The notes under the pieces: generated by a model | Told to the model about the DNA's origin: nothing | The model's database searches: none | The model's input: only the letters and a program-made list of their open reading frames with translations | Source: Heliocidaris erythrogramma | Lineage: Eukaryota; Echinodermata; Echinoidea; Camarodonta; Echinometridae | Assembly (NCBI GenBank): GCA_025617745.1 | Contig: CM046859.1 | Span: 26,277,371 to 26,341,370, forward strand | Direction of reading: 5' to 3' | DNA length: 64,000 nucleotides | Shown here: positions 1-10,540 of the stretch, in pieces | How positions within the stretch are numbered: position 1 is the stretch's first letter | How the letters are laid out: the number at the start of each line of letters is the position of its first letter | Translations under genes and position numbers: made by a program

Positions 1-383
1 ATTAGTTTTATCTTTCTTTTTATAAAGGGGTGTTACTTTTGCAATTTTCATTTCATCAGGGAAGGTGGAGGTTGAGATAGATAAGTTAATAATGTAAGTT
101 AAAGGTTTATACAAATATTTAGCTCCATCCTTCAAAAATCTGGCAGGTACCAAGTCAAGCCCGGTACTTTTTTATATTTTCAACTTATTTAATTCATCTA
201 AAACAAACTTTTCTTTGACAGGAGAAAAAAGAAAACACCTTTCGACACACCCTTAGTATCGTATAATTTTTGTAATTTAACACTGACCGTTCCAAATTCA
301 TTTGCGTTGCTATCTGGCAGATTACTAGCTAATTTTTCTGCCACAGTTGTGAAATAATTGTTAAATTCGTTCGCTGTCTTCAT
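1..383 (-). pseudogene. LINE reverse transcriptase fragment, cut by window edge
   Basis: On the minus strand the segment reads as the linker and start of a non-LTR reverse transcriptase. Residues like ANEFNNYFTTVAEKL (the usual 'FN.YF..' linker) are followed, after a frame break near position 197, by a stretch with GLDLVPARFLKDG and then KIAKVTPLYKKKDK, the RT0/RT1 signature of CR1/Rex/L2-type LINEs. The rest of the polymerase would lie left of the window. The frame break and lack of a long open frame mark it as a dead copy. The exact clade is not resolved. Confidence 0.7.
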
Positions 384-638
384 ACTATCATGACATAACT
401 CCCCTTGGATATAAATCTTTTAATATCGTTTTTGGTATCCCAAGTGGGGATTTTTATTGAACCAAGATCATCTCTTTACTTTGTCTATGAGCTTTCATAA
501 TATTACTATAATTTGAGGGATGTCAAAGTATTTGATGACCTATCATCTCATTGAACGTAAATATGACAATACTTTTAGAAGTATGCACCAATATTTTTTT
601 GAAAATGTTCATTATTACAAGGATACCAGATAATATAT
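384..638. other. AT-rich non-coding stretch
   Basis: No coding signal, tandem array or inverted repeat that I can support. It separates two unrelated LINE remnants. Confidence 0.5.
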
Positions 639-854
639 TTAACTATCTTCTGTATTTTGTTTTGTTACTCTAATGAATTTATATTTAACTTTCCTGTAAT
701 TTGTTCTCAATGCCTGGTCTTGGCCGGCAACTAACAGACTTTCCGTCTCTCTTTTCAAACCGTTCCTCATTTCAACCACTGCACCCCCTGGTCTAGCAAA
801 CTCCTCTGTCTGTCTTAGATGTTGTTCGTGCATCAACTTATTTTCTTTGATCAA
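639..854 (-). pseudogene. LINE polyprotein C-terminal remnant
   Basis: A short open stretch contains LKRETESLLVAGQDQALRT. This resembles the segment just upstream of the zinc-binding C-terminus found in a group of invertebrate reverse-transcriptase proteins ('L..ETE.LI.AAQDQAL.T'). The expected following cysteines are not visible. It is a small decayed fragment and the family assignment rests on this one motif. Confidence 0.4.
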
Positions 855-942
855 TCTTGAGCTGACAATTGTTTTCCATTCTTCATAGATTCTTTGACCG
901 CCGTCATTATTTCATCCATTTTGCCAATATAGCAGTACAAGC

Positions 943-988
<46 letters not shown>

Positions 989-1051
989 TATTATTATTAT
1001 TATTACTATTATTATTTAGCTGTAGTAGTAGTAGTAGTAGTAGTAGTATTA
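943..1051. repeat. (ATT)n / (GTA)n microsatellite
   Basis: About 70 bp of nearly perfect ATT/TTA trinucleotides with a few interruptions, followed by about 30 bp of GTA/TAG repeats. The open frames over it (poly-Tyr and poly-Val) are artefacts of the repeat. Confidence 0.95.
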
Positions 1052-1149
1052 TGATGAATATTATTATACAGTATGTTTACTTCACTGCTATCTATGAAAG
1101 ATATTACACAACTTACCATTTAAAAAATTGAGAGGTCAAAGGAGAAAGA

Positions 1150-2085
1150 AAAAGTGTATTTCTGGAAGTATTGTGGGCTGTATAGAGAAAAGAGATGTGC
1201 ATGTGAATTGGGCATACCGTTTACTAGAATACTTAATATATCTTTTAGACGTGGAATTGTACCAATTCAGTGGAAATCTGCTCAAGTAACACCAATTCCG
1301 AGGCTCATCCTGTATGTATTAACAATTTACGTTCTATTGCCTTGATATATACTGAATCTTTCATCGCTAAATGGTTATTACAAGATATTGAGAAACATAT
1401 TGATATTCATTAGTTTGGAAATAGACCTGGATTGTCTACTACACATTATCTTGTTAGTCTTTTACATAATCTTTATCAAAAGGCAGAAAACCATAGGTCT
1501 GTCTCAACTATTGTCTGTACCAATTTTTAAAAAGCTTTTGACCGCTTAGATCATAATATTCCGATTCTAAAAGAGGTTCTTATGCATGTACGCAAGTTTT
1601 TAAGAAGATCGTAAACAAAATACAAAATATGATGGAATTTTATCTGATACTAAAGTTAATCATGCTGGTGTTCCCGAAGGTTCACTCCTTGGGCAAATCC
1701 TTTTTCTGATTATGTGGTTGATTTAAGTAAACAATCTCCCATACCTTATTTTTAAATATGTTGATGGCCTTACGTTAGTACAATATCGTAAAGCAATGGA
1801 CGTTCCACAATTACAGTCTATACTCAATTCTATACAGTATTGGTCTCAAGTAAACAATCTAAGTCTAAGTGTATTGCTCTACATGGTACTTTTATTCAAA
1901 ACCCTCCCCAGCCCGAGGTTCTCTTCATAAACAATTCTATGTTGTGTAATGTACAGAGCGCTAAAATACTTGGAGTCATTGTACAATTTGATTTGAAATG
2001 GAATTTATATTATGTGACAATCTAGTGAAAAGGTGCAATAGAAAACTATATGGCCCGAATTGGTTTAAACCATGGTTTAAACCCC
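1150..2085 (+). pseudogene. Decayed LINE reverse transcriptase (+ strand)
   Basis: The pieces fall in the correct order of a LINE polymerase but in different frames with several stops. They are: an RT1-like IPIQWKSAQVTPIP; a fingers segment ending in QFGNRPGLSTTHYLV; a palm segment with KAFDRLDHNI; and a thumb segment with KILGVIVQFDLKWN followed by LVKRCNRKLY. Order and spacing are right for one element of about 300 retained codons. The catalytic 'ADD' region near 1750-1790 is damaged (only a 'VDGLT'-like echo remains). No endonuclease part is seen, so it is probably a 5'-truncated and old copy. Confidence 0.65.
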
Positions 2086-2328
2086 CTCCTGCGTTTTTAA
2101 CAGTACTACATGCAATACAATATCATTATAATAAATGCAACTGTTTTTATTACTGTAAATGCGTATTATTGCTGTCATTTTACCATTTTCAGCAGTTTTT
2201 GAATAAGTGTCAATATTTATAATGATATTCGATTTTTATATTTCTTATGCGAACTATTCGTGTAAACATGACATATGCAGCCCTGATGCCCTTCATTTGA
2301 AATGACTTTGTACATGAATTGCGCCCAT

Positions 2329-2631
2329 ATAATTTTTTTTGTTTTGTTTTGAATAATATTTTATTGCTTCCTCTCAAGAACAATATTACATTTCAAGAAA
2401 CTCTCATGATAAGTCACATATAAAATAATTTGCATATACAAGGAAACTTAATGAAATACATTAATACCAGTAAAAATTATAATTTTTTTTTTGTTTTGAA
2501 TAATATTTTTTATTGCTTCCTCTCAAGAACATATTACATTTCAAGAAACAATCATGATAAGTCACATATAAAATAATTTGCATATACAAAAGAAACTTAA
2601 TGAAATACATTAATACCAGTAAAAATTATAA
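2329..2631. repeat. 150-bp tandem duplication in LINE 3' UTR
   Basis: Two adjacent copies (about 2329-2480 and 2481-2631) share a T-rich start, TTGCTTCCTCTCAAGAAC, and the end ATTAATACCAGTAAAAATTAT, with only a few differences. On the minus strand each begins its A-rich end with an AATAAA-like signal. The unit therefore looks like a duplicated LINE 3' end downstream of the coding remnant at 3338-3945. Confidence 0.85.
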
Positions 2632-3337
2632 AATTCTCTGAAATTATCCATAATTATTTTTCGATGAAAAGAAAATACAATGCATCAATCGTTGGACATA
2701 GATATATAACTATTTTCTTTCATATAATATAGTATAGTAATAATAAAGAGCTTTTTCTTTCAAGTAATATATTATTCCTTCGTCATTAATATCACATTAA
2801 ATCATAATACAGTGTATATAATATTCAGACAAAAAGGAACTAAAGAATAGAGTTTACATAGACCAATTATACTTTTAAACAATATAAGGTCTTCTTAAAA
2901 TCGGAATAACAGAACAAAAGCTCCTTTTTTTTTTTTTTAGAAAGAAAACAAATACAATGTATCGATCATTGAACATGCATTTAGAAAAAAAAAATATCAA
3001 TTATACATGATTTCTTGAAACGATTCTTTATTTAAAAAAGATTTTAAAAACTTAGAGGAAGATATACATGGCCCACCCAAACTCACCCTTACACACTGAT
3101 CTCATCCACCCAACCCTTCCCCCTCACCATTCTCCTACCAATCACACACACACTCATTCTCACTCCCACTTCTCGCACCCCCCCCCCCCTTCTCCCTCCC
3201 CCAACATACGAACACCCATGCATGCATCCAGTTCCGGTTTGCCTGTCCGTAATGAGTACATAAGAAAAGCAAATAAACAAAACAAAACATAACCAACAAA
3301 CAAAAAAACAACAACACAAAAGCAAACGAAAACAAAA
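2632..3337 (-). other. 3' UTR of L1-like LINE fragment
   Basis: AT-rich DNA with A/T homopolymers and, at 3068-3220, a C-rich stretch with (CA)n. Its position directly downstream (minus strand) of the LINE C-terminal fragment matches the layout of the related copies at 6014-7082 and 13488-14586. Those also carry CA/CT-rich tracts just after the stop codon. No gene is seen. Confidence 0.55.
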
Positions 3338-3945
3338 TCAAAGAAACGCATCAATCTGTTCCCATTTCCTTAAGTGCACCCCCAATTTCCCCTTTTTGTT
3401 GGCTATCTTATATTCTTCGTCTCTGTGATCTTTTATCCAAGTAACTGTTTTCCGTAGAGATGGCAGCTCGCCTTGTTTTCTTGAAGAAAAAATTATGTAT
3501 TTGACAAGAAAAATTACACAATTTATTAAATATATTCGTACCGTTTTACCCGATAGTCCCGTAAAAATGGATTTCCAATCATTTATATTAATTTCTCTTA
3601 GATGCAGCTTTTTACTAATGTCCTGCCATAATTGTTTCACTTTAGGGCATTCTAAAAACAAATGTTGGTATTTTTCAACTTGATTTTTACAAAAGGAACA
3701 TAGATTATCCAACTCAAAACCAAATTGAAAGTCTTTGTTTCGTATATATAGCCCCATGCAATAATTTGTATTGAAACTCCCTTTGTTTATTAATAACAAA
3801 TGCATTTTTCAGTCTTGTAAATATTTCTTTTAACATCCCAGTTCCAAAATCATGTTGAACATTTCCATCCGTAACCTTTAATGTATACTCTCTTTGAAAT
3901 TGTTCAATAAAGTGATTATATAATGTATGGTGATTTAATGTGATG
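3338..3945 (-). pseudogene. L1/Tx1-like LINE ORF2, C-terminal fragment
   Basis: This encodes the C-terminal end of an L1-like ORF2: a conserved 'Q.KLLHG'-type region (broken by a frameshift near 3780), then NLCSFCKNQVEKYQHLFLEC. The latter is the CxxC...HxxxxC zinc-knuckle-like motif of the zf-RVT type. Next come VKQLWQDISKKL and VIFLVKYIIFSSR. It is diverged but collinear with the copies at 7083-7535 and 14587-15037, so all three belong to one wider family. It is cut at about 3945, where an unrelated plus-strand repeat end begins. Confidence 0.75.
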
Positions 3946-4125
3946 TTCGCCCTCTACGGGCAGTGATGTAAATCGGCCTCTTTGAGCCGCGATCATGGAA
4001 GCCAAGTACAGTAATAAAGTGAATTTACTCGCTATGTGACTGGCATTCTTTAGTGTATTGTCCTAATTAATGGCGTTGGGAATACAAATAAACCATTACT
4101 GAATTGAATTGAATTGAATGAAACG
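3946..4125 (+). repeat. LINE/SINE 3' end with (GAATT)n tail
   Basis: About 150 bp ending in an AATAAA-like motif and then (GAATT)n. The CR1-like element at 21229-22560 has the same kind of pentanucleotide tail in the opposite orientation. This is therefore probably the 3' end of a CR1/L2-type LINE or of a SINE that borrows that end. Body and clade are not resolvable. Confidence 0.5.
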
Positions 4126-4454
4126 AATCAAACAAAGCAATCATAAACCATTTTGCAATATTTAACAGCAGCATTATCAATTACTCAATTCGGAAAGTGT
4201 ATGGAGTGAAAATTCCTTTCTGCTGTTTCAGAGTACACACCAGGCACAATAACAGTCCTTCATCGCACATGTTAAATCAGATTATTGTTCCCATGTAAGT
4301 ATTTGCTTGAGCTTTAGCTTGTTTTTATGGATAGGATACCAGAGACATGTTCAAATGAAATAGATATAGTGTGTGAGGGAACTACAGATAAGGAGCAAGA
4401 AAGGTAGAAAGAAATTAAGAGAATTTGGGCAACAAAGTATGCACATGGGTCATC
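4126..4454. other. Non-coding, nothing specific seen
   Basis: AT-rich DNA without a supportable gene, inverted repeat or array. Confidence 0.5.
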
Positions 4455-4780
4455 CCTATAGCTAGAAGGTCCGATAGTTAGCGGGTCCGATAGACCGACA
4501 CCCAATAGATAGAAGGTTCGATAGACCGAATGTACGAGAGGGCCCAGTAGACAGAAGGTTCTATAGACCTAATCGGCAGGAGGGTCCAATAGTCCGAAGG
4601 TTCTATAGATCGAATGACCAATGGGTCTGATAGTCAGAAGGTCTGATAGATAGAAGGTTCGATAGTCCGAATGTACATGAGGGTCCAATAGACAGAAGGT
4701 TCTACCGAATCGGCAAAAGGGTCCGATAGTCCGAAGGTTCAGTAGGGGTCCGAAAGTTAGAAGGTCCGATAGACCGTCAA
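4455..4780. repeat. Degenerate minisatellite, AGAAGGTYCGATAGACCGA type
   Basis: More than a dozen imperfect units built from 'AGAAGGTCCGATAG' and 'GGTCCAATAGACAGAAGGTT' alternate over about 325 bp. Spacing is irregular and the units are diverged, pointing to an old array. Confidence 0.8.
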
Positions 4781-4854
4781 TAAATACGTAAAAAGGGTAA
4801 AATAGTGGATAAAAATGATAATTGGCTAAAAAATAAGTGGTTAAAATAAGTGGG

Positions 4855-5520
4855 GGCGTTATGTTTTCAGATCGTCAGTCCGTACCGTCCGTCCGTCCGT
4901 CCGTCCCGTATTTGCGTTCTCGGGATAACTTCTTTTGGGAAACATTCGACGGATCAACTTTAAACTTGGCTCATCTAGAGGAATGACTATTATTTGATTT
5001 ATACTTTGGGGTCACAGGGTCAAAGGTAACAAAGGTCTTTGTGTTAAAAACTTCATAATGCCATGAGAAGCTTCGGAGATCACTTTAAACACAGCCCATG
5101 TACGTGTATGCACAGAGAAGTGACAATGCTTTTATTAATTTAATAGGACCCGGACCATCAGTAATTTCAGATAATAATTGCAGTGACAAAAGTATTATTT
5201 TAGCTCATTACATAGAGTGATATAAATTGTAAAATATGAATGTGCGATTTGTTTCTTATCCTTTATAATGTATAAACTTATTTTGTTATTGCCCATTGGT
5301 CTCGTTGTCTGCCCATCTGGGGCCTGGTGGCCTTAAGTGCTAGAGCTCCTGCGAGTGATGTGCTGACTGGGCTTGTCCCTTAAATTGTCGGTGAAAGTTA
5401 CGGAGCAGCAAAAGCACGTTGTTGATACAGAGATGATAAATTACATACATAAAGTAACGTAAAATTTATGTAAAACAACGATACACAATATTCAAGAGAA
5501 TTAAGAGAAACTCAAACACA
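4855..5520 (+). repeat. Dispersed repeat with (CCGT)n and GACGGATCAAC motif, copy A
   Basis: Begins with GTCCGTCCGTCCGTCC and continues with a conserved block around 4948-5200 (GACGGATCAACTTTAAACTTGG ... GGTCACAGGGTCAAAGGT). This block recurs at 9648-9900 almost base for base. Such blocks are typical of nonautonomous repeats seen in many marine invertebrate genomes. No coding capacity is seen. It is the left end of the block that appears twice around the assembly gap. Confidence 0.7.
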
Positions 5521-6013
5521 TCTACAACAAAGCAATGAAAATATGAAATGAGCACATTATGTTAAAGAAAAGGAAAATAAATATTGCAATAACTTCAAAA
5601 TTATAATGATAAAAAATTGTTTGAATATCAATTTAATTGCATATTTAAAAACATGAAATTGATTTAAGAATAATGTGCCTACCAAATAGAATTGCTCCGC
5701 CGACATATGTTCCGGCGACAATTGCTCCGCCGAAAATTGCTCCGCCGATAATTGGTCTTCGAGAATTGTTCCAGCGACAATTGCTCCGCCAACAATTGCT
5801 CTGCCGACAATTGCTATTCGACAATTGTTCCAGCGACAACACATCTAAAACAAAGCAATGAAAATATGAAATGAGCACATTATGTTAAAGAAAAGGAAAA
5901 TAAATATTGCGATAACTTCAAAATTATGATGATAAAAAATTGTTTGAATATCAATTTAATTGCATATTTAAAAACATGAAATTGATTTAAGAGTAATGTG
6001 CCTACCAAATAGA
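5521..6013. repeat. 170-bp repeat pair around CAATTG minisatellite (copy A)
   Basis: Two direct copies of a ~170-bp AT-rich unit (5521-5689 and 5840-6010) start near ACAAAGCAATGAAAATATGA and end near TGCCTACCAAATAGAA. They flank a ~150-bp minisatellite (5690-5838) made of ~15-20-bp units with the palindromic core CAATTG (e.g. TTGCTCCGCCGACAATTG). The same arrangement occurs at 10210-10540 and 13029-13487. Confidence 0.85.
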
Positions 6014-7082
6014 AAATGAATATTGCGTACGAAAACAATTAAATTTCAACTAAAATTAATGTATTATATTGCAATGGAAGATGCAAGTAATATAACGTCA
6101 AGTAAAATAAGTATTTATTTACATGGGAAACAAATCCGACACTAGTCAAATTAAAAAAAGTTAAATATAAAAGGATTGATTAAAAAAGATTTTTCCGGTA
6201 CAAGGCTATTTCAATTGACATATACGAAAACAATACTTTTTTTTTTCAATGATCTTTATTAACGATTCCATGAAACAAATTATACAATCAACATATTCTC
6301 TTTGAATGTTTTAACAATATAAAGAAATAAAATATTTTATCATCACTTATATAATTTTCATGCAAAATATTCTTCCTCTGGAAGGAAAAATTAAAACTAA
6401 TAAATGTGCGTTTCTAATGCTGTAACTGAATTGAAATTATTCCATACATGATTATATAAGAATTAAACATAAGTGTGATGATGTATATCCAAACAAAGTG
6501 AACATATCATAAATTTTCGGAATCTATTATTAAAAAAAAAAAACACAAACAAACAAACAAGGACCCCTCCCTACCCCATTCCCCCCGGAACTACCACTGC
6601 GTAGAAACCTTCCATCCCTCCCACCCACACTTTTTTTCCAGTGATCTTTATTTTGATTTCACTCAATAATACATGGATTTTTTTCCTTTTTACAAAATTA
6701 TTTTCATTGAATTACATAACAGAAATACAATAAAAATCACAACTGAAATATTTCAGTGACTTACATGATCTTATGAACAATAGAAGATAAGGCTTGACAC
6801 ACTGAAATACATTACCAGAAATACAATTAATCATCACTAAAACTATTTCAATGAATTGAACATGTTAAACATCAAAGGAAAGAAAAAAAAGAACCTTAAA
6901 CAATTTTTATAAGAAAAAAAAAATTGAGTGATATCTTTCTTCTTTACCAAAAACCTACCCCTTTGACCTCCCCTAACCCCCAACCTCATTAAAAAAAAAA
7001 AAAACAAACAGCCGCAACACACACACACAGACACACAACGCTACACACATTCACAAATCCTCTTTCAACTCTCTCTCTCTCC
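6014..7082 (-). other. Two tandem LINE 3' ends (copy A)
   Basis: On the minus strand this is 3' UTR of the L1-like element ending at 7083. Two points look like polyadenylated 3' ends: AATAAAGATCACTGG followed by A7 near 6630-6650, and AATAAAGATCATTG followed by A9 near 6237-6255. The similar wording of both ends suggests two related LINE 3' ends lying head to tail. No gene is present. It matches 13488-14586 in the second block. Confidence 0.6.
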
Positions 7083-9147
7083 TTACCCCTGGATATCGCC
7101 CCCAGTCCTGCCATGTCGGTGCAATCTCTCCCATTTTAACCAATGCTTATCTAACTTATTCCTTTTAATAGCTATTGCTTTTTCTTCATTTTGATATTCT
7201 AACAAGATTTGAAAACATCTTTCTTGAGTAGGAACTCTTCCCTCTGACCTTGTTTTAAAAATAATATATTTCATTAAGAAAATCACAGTATTGCAAAATT
7301 TAATTTCAGGGTCGGATCCAGTAATTCCCACGTGTATTTCTTTCCACTCTGCCTTCCGAAGATTTGCTAAACCTAGCTTTTCAATAACTATTTGCCATAA
7401 GGCCTTTACATCACGACAAGCCCAAAATAGGTGTTCGTATGATTCCGATTTATGCTTGCAGCATGAACAGTAATTGTTATCAACAAACCCAAATTTGAAA
7501 AGATGTTCATTTGTGTATACACTATATTGCACCATGGAGTAATTTATACTGTAATTCCCTGACTTTCGGTAAAATTGTTGTAGTTCTAAGTCTTATGAAT
7601 ATTTGTGAAATTTCTTTTTCTGAAAAATAAAAATGGTTGTGATCATCTTTTATCCGTAAAGTATGCAGGTGCTGGAGATTTGTTACAAAGTTTTCGTAAA
7701 CCTTTCTAGATGGTACATCTTTCAAAAAAATAAATTTTCCAAAAATCTTCAAAGAAATATTATAATTGTCTACGTCATTTGAGCATAAGTCCTGGAAGTT
7801 CCCTTTATATTTTTCGCTTTTCAAAACGACATCACTTATCAAGTCAAAGGTATTGAATTAATCCGTCGGGTGATATAATGTCATAAATAAATTTATTCAA
7901 TTTGTCTCCAACGGCCCACAAGGGGGTGACACACGCTACTGCTGTGTGATATGTTGCCCGGTGCTGTGAAAAAAATCACAGGCGGAACCGGGCGGGATTC
8001 GAACCCGCGACCTCTGGATTACTAGACCAGTGTCATAACCACCATGAATAAATTTATTTATGACATTATATCACCCGACGGATTAATTCAATACCTTTGA
8101 CTTGATAGTCCCCATATTGGGATAGTTTGAACCTGATCACTCAGGGCACTCCGGTGGTCTAGTGGTTATGACACTGGTCTAGTAATCCAGAGGTCGCGGG
8201 TTCGAATCCCGCCCGGTTCCGCCTGTGATTTTTTTTCACAGCACCCGGGCAACATATCACACAGCAGTAGCGTGTGTCACCCCCTTGTGGGCCGTTGGAG
8301 ACAAATTGAATAAATTTATTTATGACATGACATCACTTATCTTCCAAATTTCCATAATATTTTCAGCACTCAAGCCCAGTCTATGAAAATAATTTGTTTT
8401 CACCTGTTCTCTCTCAAGAATGTGATCGACTAGGTAAATATTCTTTTTAAACAACTCTTCATCAAAATCATTTTACCTCTCAAAAGGTAGTTTTTATTAT
8501 TAAAAATAATTGGATTGATTTTTCCTGCAAAGTTCCTGTTTTCCTCAATATCTTGCCAAGCCTTTAAAATCTCTAAATAAAACTGCGGGGCTTTCAGATT
8601 CAATAACTTAATATCATAATTACAAAGCGAGATAAACCTTCCACCCACTTTTCTAAAGATGTAATCAAAATAAAGTTTCCAGCCCATATTTGTTTCCCCA
8701 TAAAGTAATTGTTTTAACCACATTACCCTTTGGGTTTTCACAAATAAATCAAAATCTATCATCCTTAAGCCACCATCCCTGTAGTCTTGATAACAAATAT
8801 CTCTTTTAATTCTATCTTTTCCATTCCATATGAAATCAAAGCTAATTTTCTTAATTTCGATTCCTACCCCCTTGGAACAACTAATGACGACGAAACGTAG
8901 TTTAATTTTGACAAGGCATATGTTTTGAGCAAATGTACTTTCCCCATCACTGTTAAATCTCTCTGTTTCCACCACCCCAAAAGTCTTTTAATTCTACTCA
9001 AAATTTCTTTATAATTCAAGTCTTCCATTCTCATTGCATCGAGGTAAAAATATACGCCTAAAATCTTCATTTCCGTTACAATATTACCGAAAGGTAATGT
9101 TCCAGACTCTTTTTCTATTTTACCTATTCTCATTACATTGTTTTTTT
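7083..9147 (-). pseudogene. L1/Tx1-like LINE ORF2, C-terminal half (copy A)
   Basis: The minus strand carries the region after the polymerase active site: thumb (EMKILGVYFYLDA, GWWKQRDLTVMGKVHLLKTY), a connecting region with WNGKDRIKRDICYQDYRDGG, and the zinc-knuckle-like C-terminus YCSCCKHKSESYEHLFWAC. The last 150 codons (7083-7535) are intact. Upstream parts have frameshifts, and a 489-bp foldback SINE interrupts the frame at 7840-8328. The copy stops at the N gap (9148), not at a biological end. It is about 97% identical by eye to 14587-16143, which I take to be its allele. Confidence 0.85.
7840..8328. mobile_element. Foldback tRNA-derived SINE dimer with 12-bp TSD
   Basis: The insertion into LINE copy A is flanked by the 12-bp direct repeat GACATCACTTAT (7828-7839 and 8329-8340). 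The unoccupied site is visible in copy B near 15326-15345. It holds two tRNA-like heads in opposite orientation: about 7980-8043 on minus and 8148-8223 on plus. Each has an A-box-like TGGTCTAGTGG and a perfect B-box GGTTCGAATCC with a 5-bp T-stem. A GAATAAATTTATTTATGACA tail follows. The first 60 bp (7840-7899) return inverted at 8044-8103, so almost the whole insert can fold back. Pairing in the acceptor and anticodon arms is weak, so these are SINE heads and not working tRNA genes. Confidence 0.88.
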
Positions 9148-9647
9148 NNNNNNNNNNNNNNNNNNNNNNNNNNNNNNNNNNNNNNNNNNNNNNNNNNNNN
9201 NNNNNNNNNNNNNNNNNNNNNNNNNNNNNNNNNNNNNNNNNNNNNNNNNNNNNNNNNNNNNNNNNNNNNNNNNNNNNNNNNNNNNNNNNNNNNNNNNNNN
9301 NNNNNNNNNNNNNNNNNNNNNNNNNNNNNNNNNNNNNNNNNNNNNNNNNNNNNNNNNNNNNNNNNNNNNNNNNNNNNNNNNNNNNNNNNNNNNNNNNNNN
9401 NNNNNNNNNNNNNNNNNNNNNNNNNNNNNNNNNNNNNNNNNNNNNNNNNNNNNNNNNNNNNNNNNNNNNNNNNNNNNNNNNNNNNNNNNNNNNNNNNNNN
9501 NNNNNNNNNNNNNNNNNNNNNNNNNNNNNNNNNNNNNNNNNNNNNNNNNNNNNNNNNNNNNNNNNNNNNNNNNNNNNNNNNNNNNNNNNNNNNNNNNNNN
9601 NNNNNNNNNNNNNNNNNNNNNNNNNNNNNNNNNNNNNNNNNNNNNNN
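9148..9647. other. Assembly gap (500 N)
   Basis: Exactly 500 N, a conventional fixed scaffold gap length, so the real distance is unknown. The sequence right of the gap is homologous to sequence 4.7 kb left of it (4948), suggesting overlapping haplotype contigs. Confidence 0.98.
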
Positions 9648-10209
9648 TTCGACGGATCAACTTTAAACTTGGCTCATCTAGAGGAATGACTATTTTTTTG
9701 ATTTATACTTTGGGGTCACAGGGTCAAAGGTAACAAAGGTCTTTGTGTTAAAAACTTCATAATGTCATGAGAAGCTTCGGAGATCACTTTAAACACAGCC
9801 CATGTACGTGTATGCACAGAGAAGTGACAATGCTTTTATTAATTTAATAGGACCCGGACCATCAGTAATTTCAGATAATAATTGCAGTGACAAAAGTATT
9901 ATTTTAGCTCATTACATAGAGTGATATAAATTGTAAAATATGAATGTGCGATTTGTTTCTTATCCTTTATATGTATAAACTTATTTTGTTATATAGCCCA
10001 TTGGTCTCGTTGGCTGCCCATCTGGGGCCTGGTGGCCTTAAGTGCTAGAGCTTCTGCGAGTGATGTGCTGACTGGGCTTGTCCCTTAAATTGTCGGTGAA
10101 AGTTACGGAGCAGCAAAAGCACGTTGTTGATACAGAGATGATAAATTACATACATAAAGTAACGTAAAATTTATGTAAAACAACGATACACAATATTCAA
10201 GAGAATTAA
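9648..10209 (+). repeat. Dispersed repeat with GACGGATCAAC motif, copy B
   Basis: Nearly identical to 4948-5520, with small indels only. It begins directly at the gap edge, so its start is missing. Confidence 0.85.
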
Positions 10210-10540
10210 GAGAAACTCAAACACATCTAAAACAAAGCAATGAAAATAATGAGCACATTATGTTAAAGAAAAGGAAAATAAATATTGCGATACCTTCAAA
10301 ATTATAATGATAAAAAATTGTTTGAATATCAATTTAATTGCATATTTAAAAACATGAAATTGATTTAAGAATAATGTGCCTACCAAATAGAATTGCTCCG
10401 CCGACATATGCTCCGGCGACAATTGCTCCGCCGACAATTGCTCCGCCAACAATTGCTCCGCCGACAATTGCTATTAGACAATTGTTCCAGCGACAACACA
10501 TCTAAAACAAAGCAATGAAAATATGAAATGAGCACATTGC
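10210..10540. repeat. 170-bp repeat and CAATTG minisatellite, copy B1
   Basis: One ~170-bp AT-rich unit, a ~110-bp CAATTG minisatellite (10388-10497), and the first 40 bp of the next AT-rich unit. That unit is broken off after GAGCACATT at 10540 by the 2.5-kb insertion. The unit resumes with TTATGTTAAAG at about 13029. Confidence 0.85.

Noticed and set aside
8148-8223. tRNA-like sequence with perfect B box and T-stem
   Set aside because: The acceptor and anticodon stems are poorly paired, an inverted twin lies next to it, and it is inside a 489-bp insertion with target duplication. It is a SINE head and not a tRNA gene.
9034-9689. Long open frames across the gap
   Set aside because: They exist only because N bases contain no stops.
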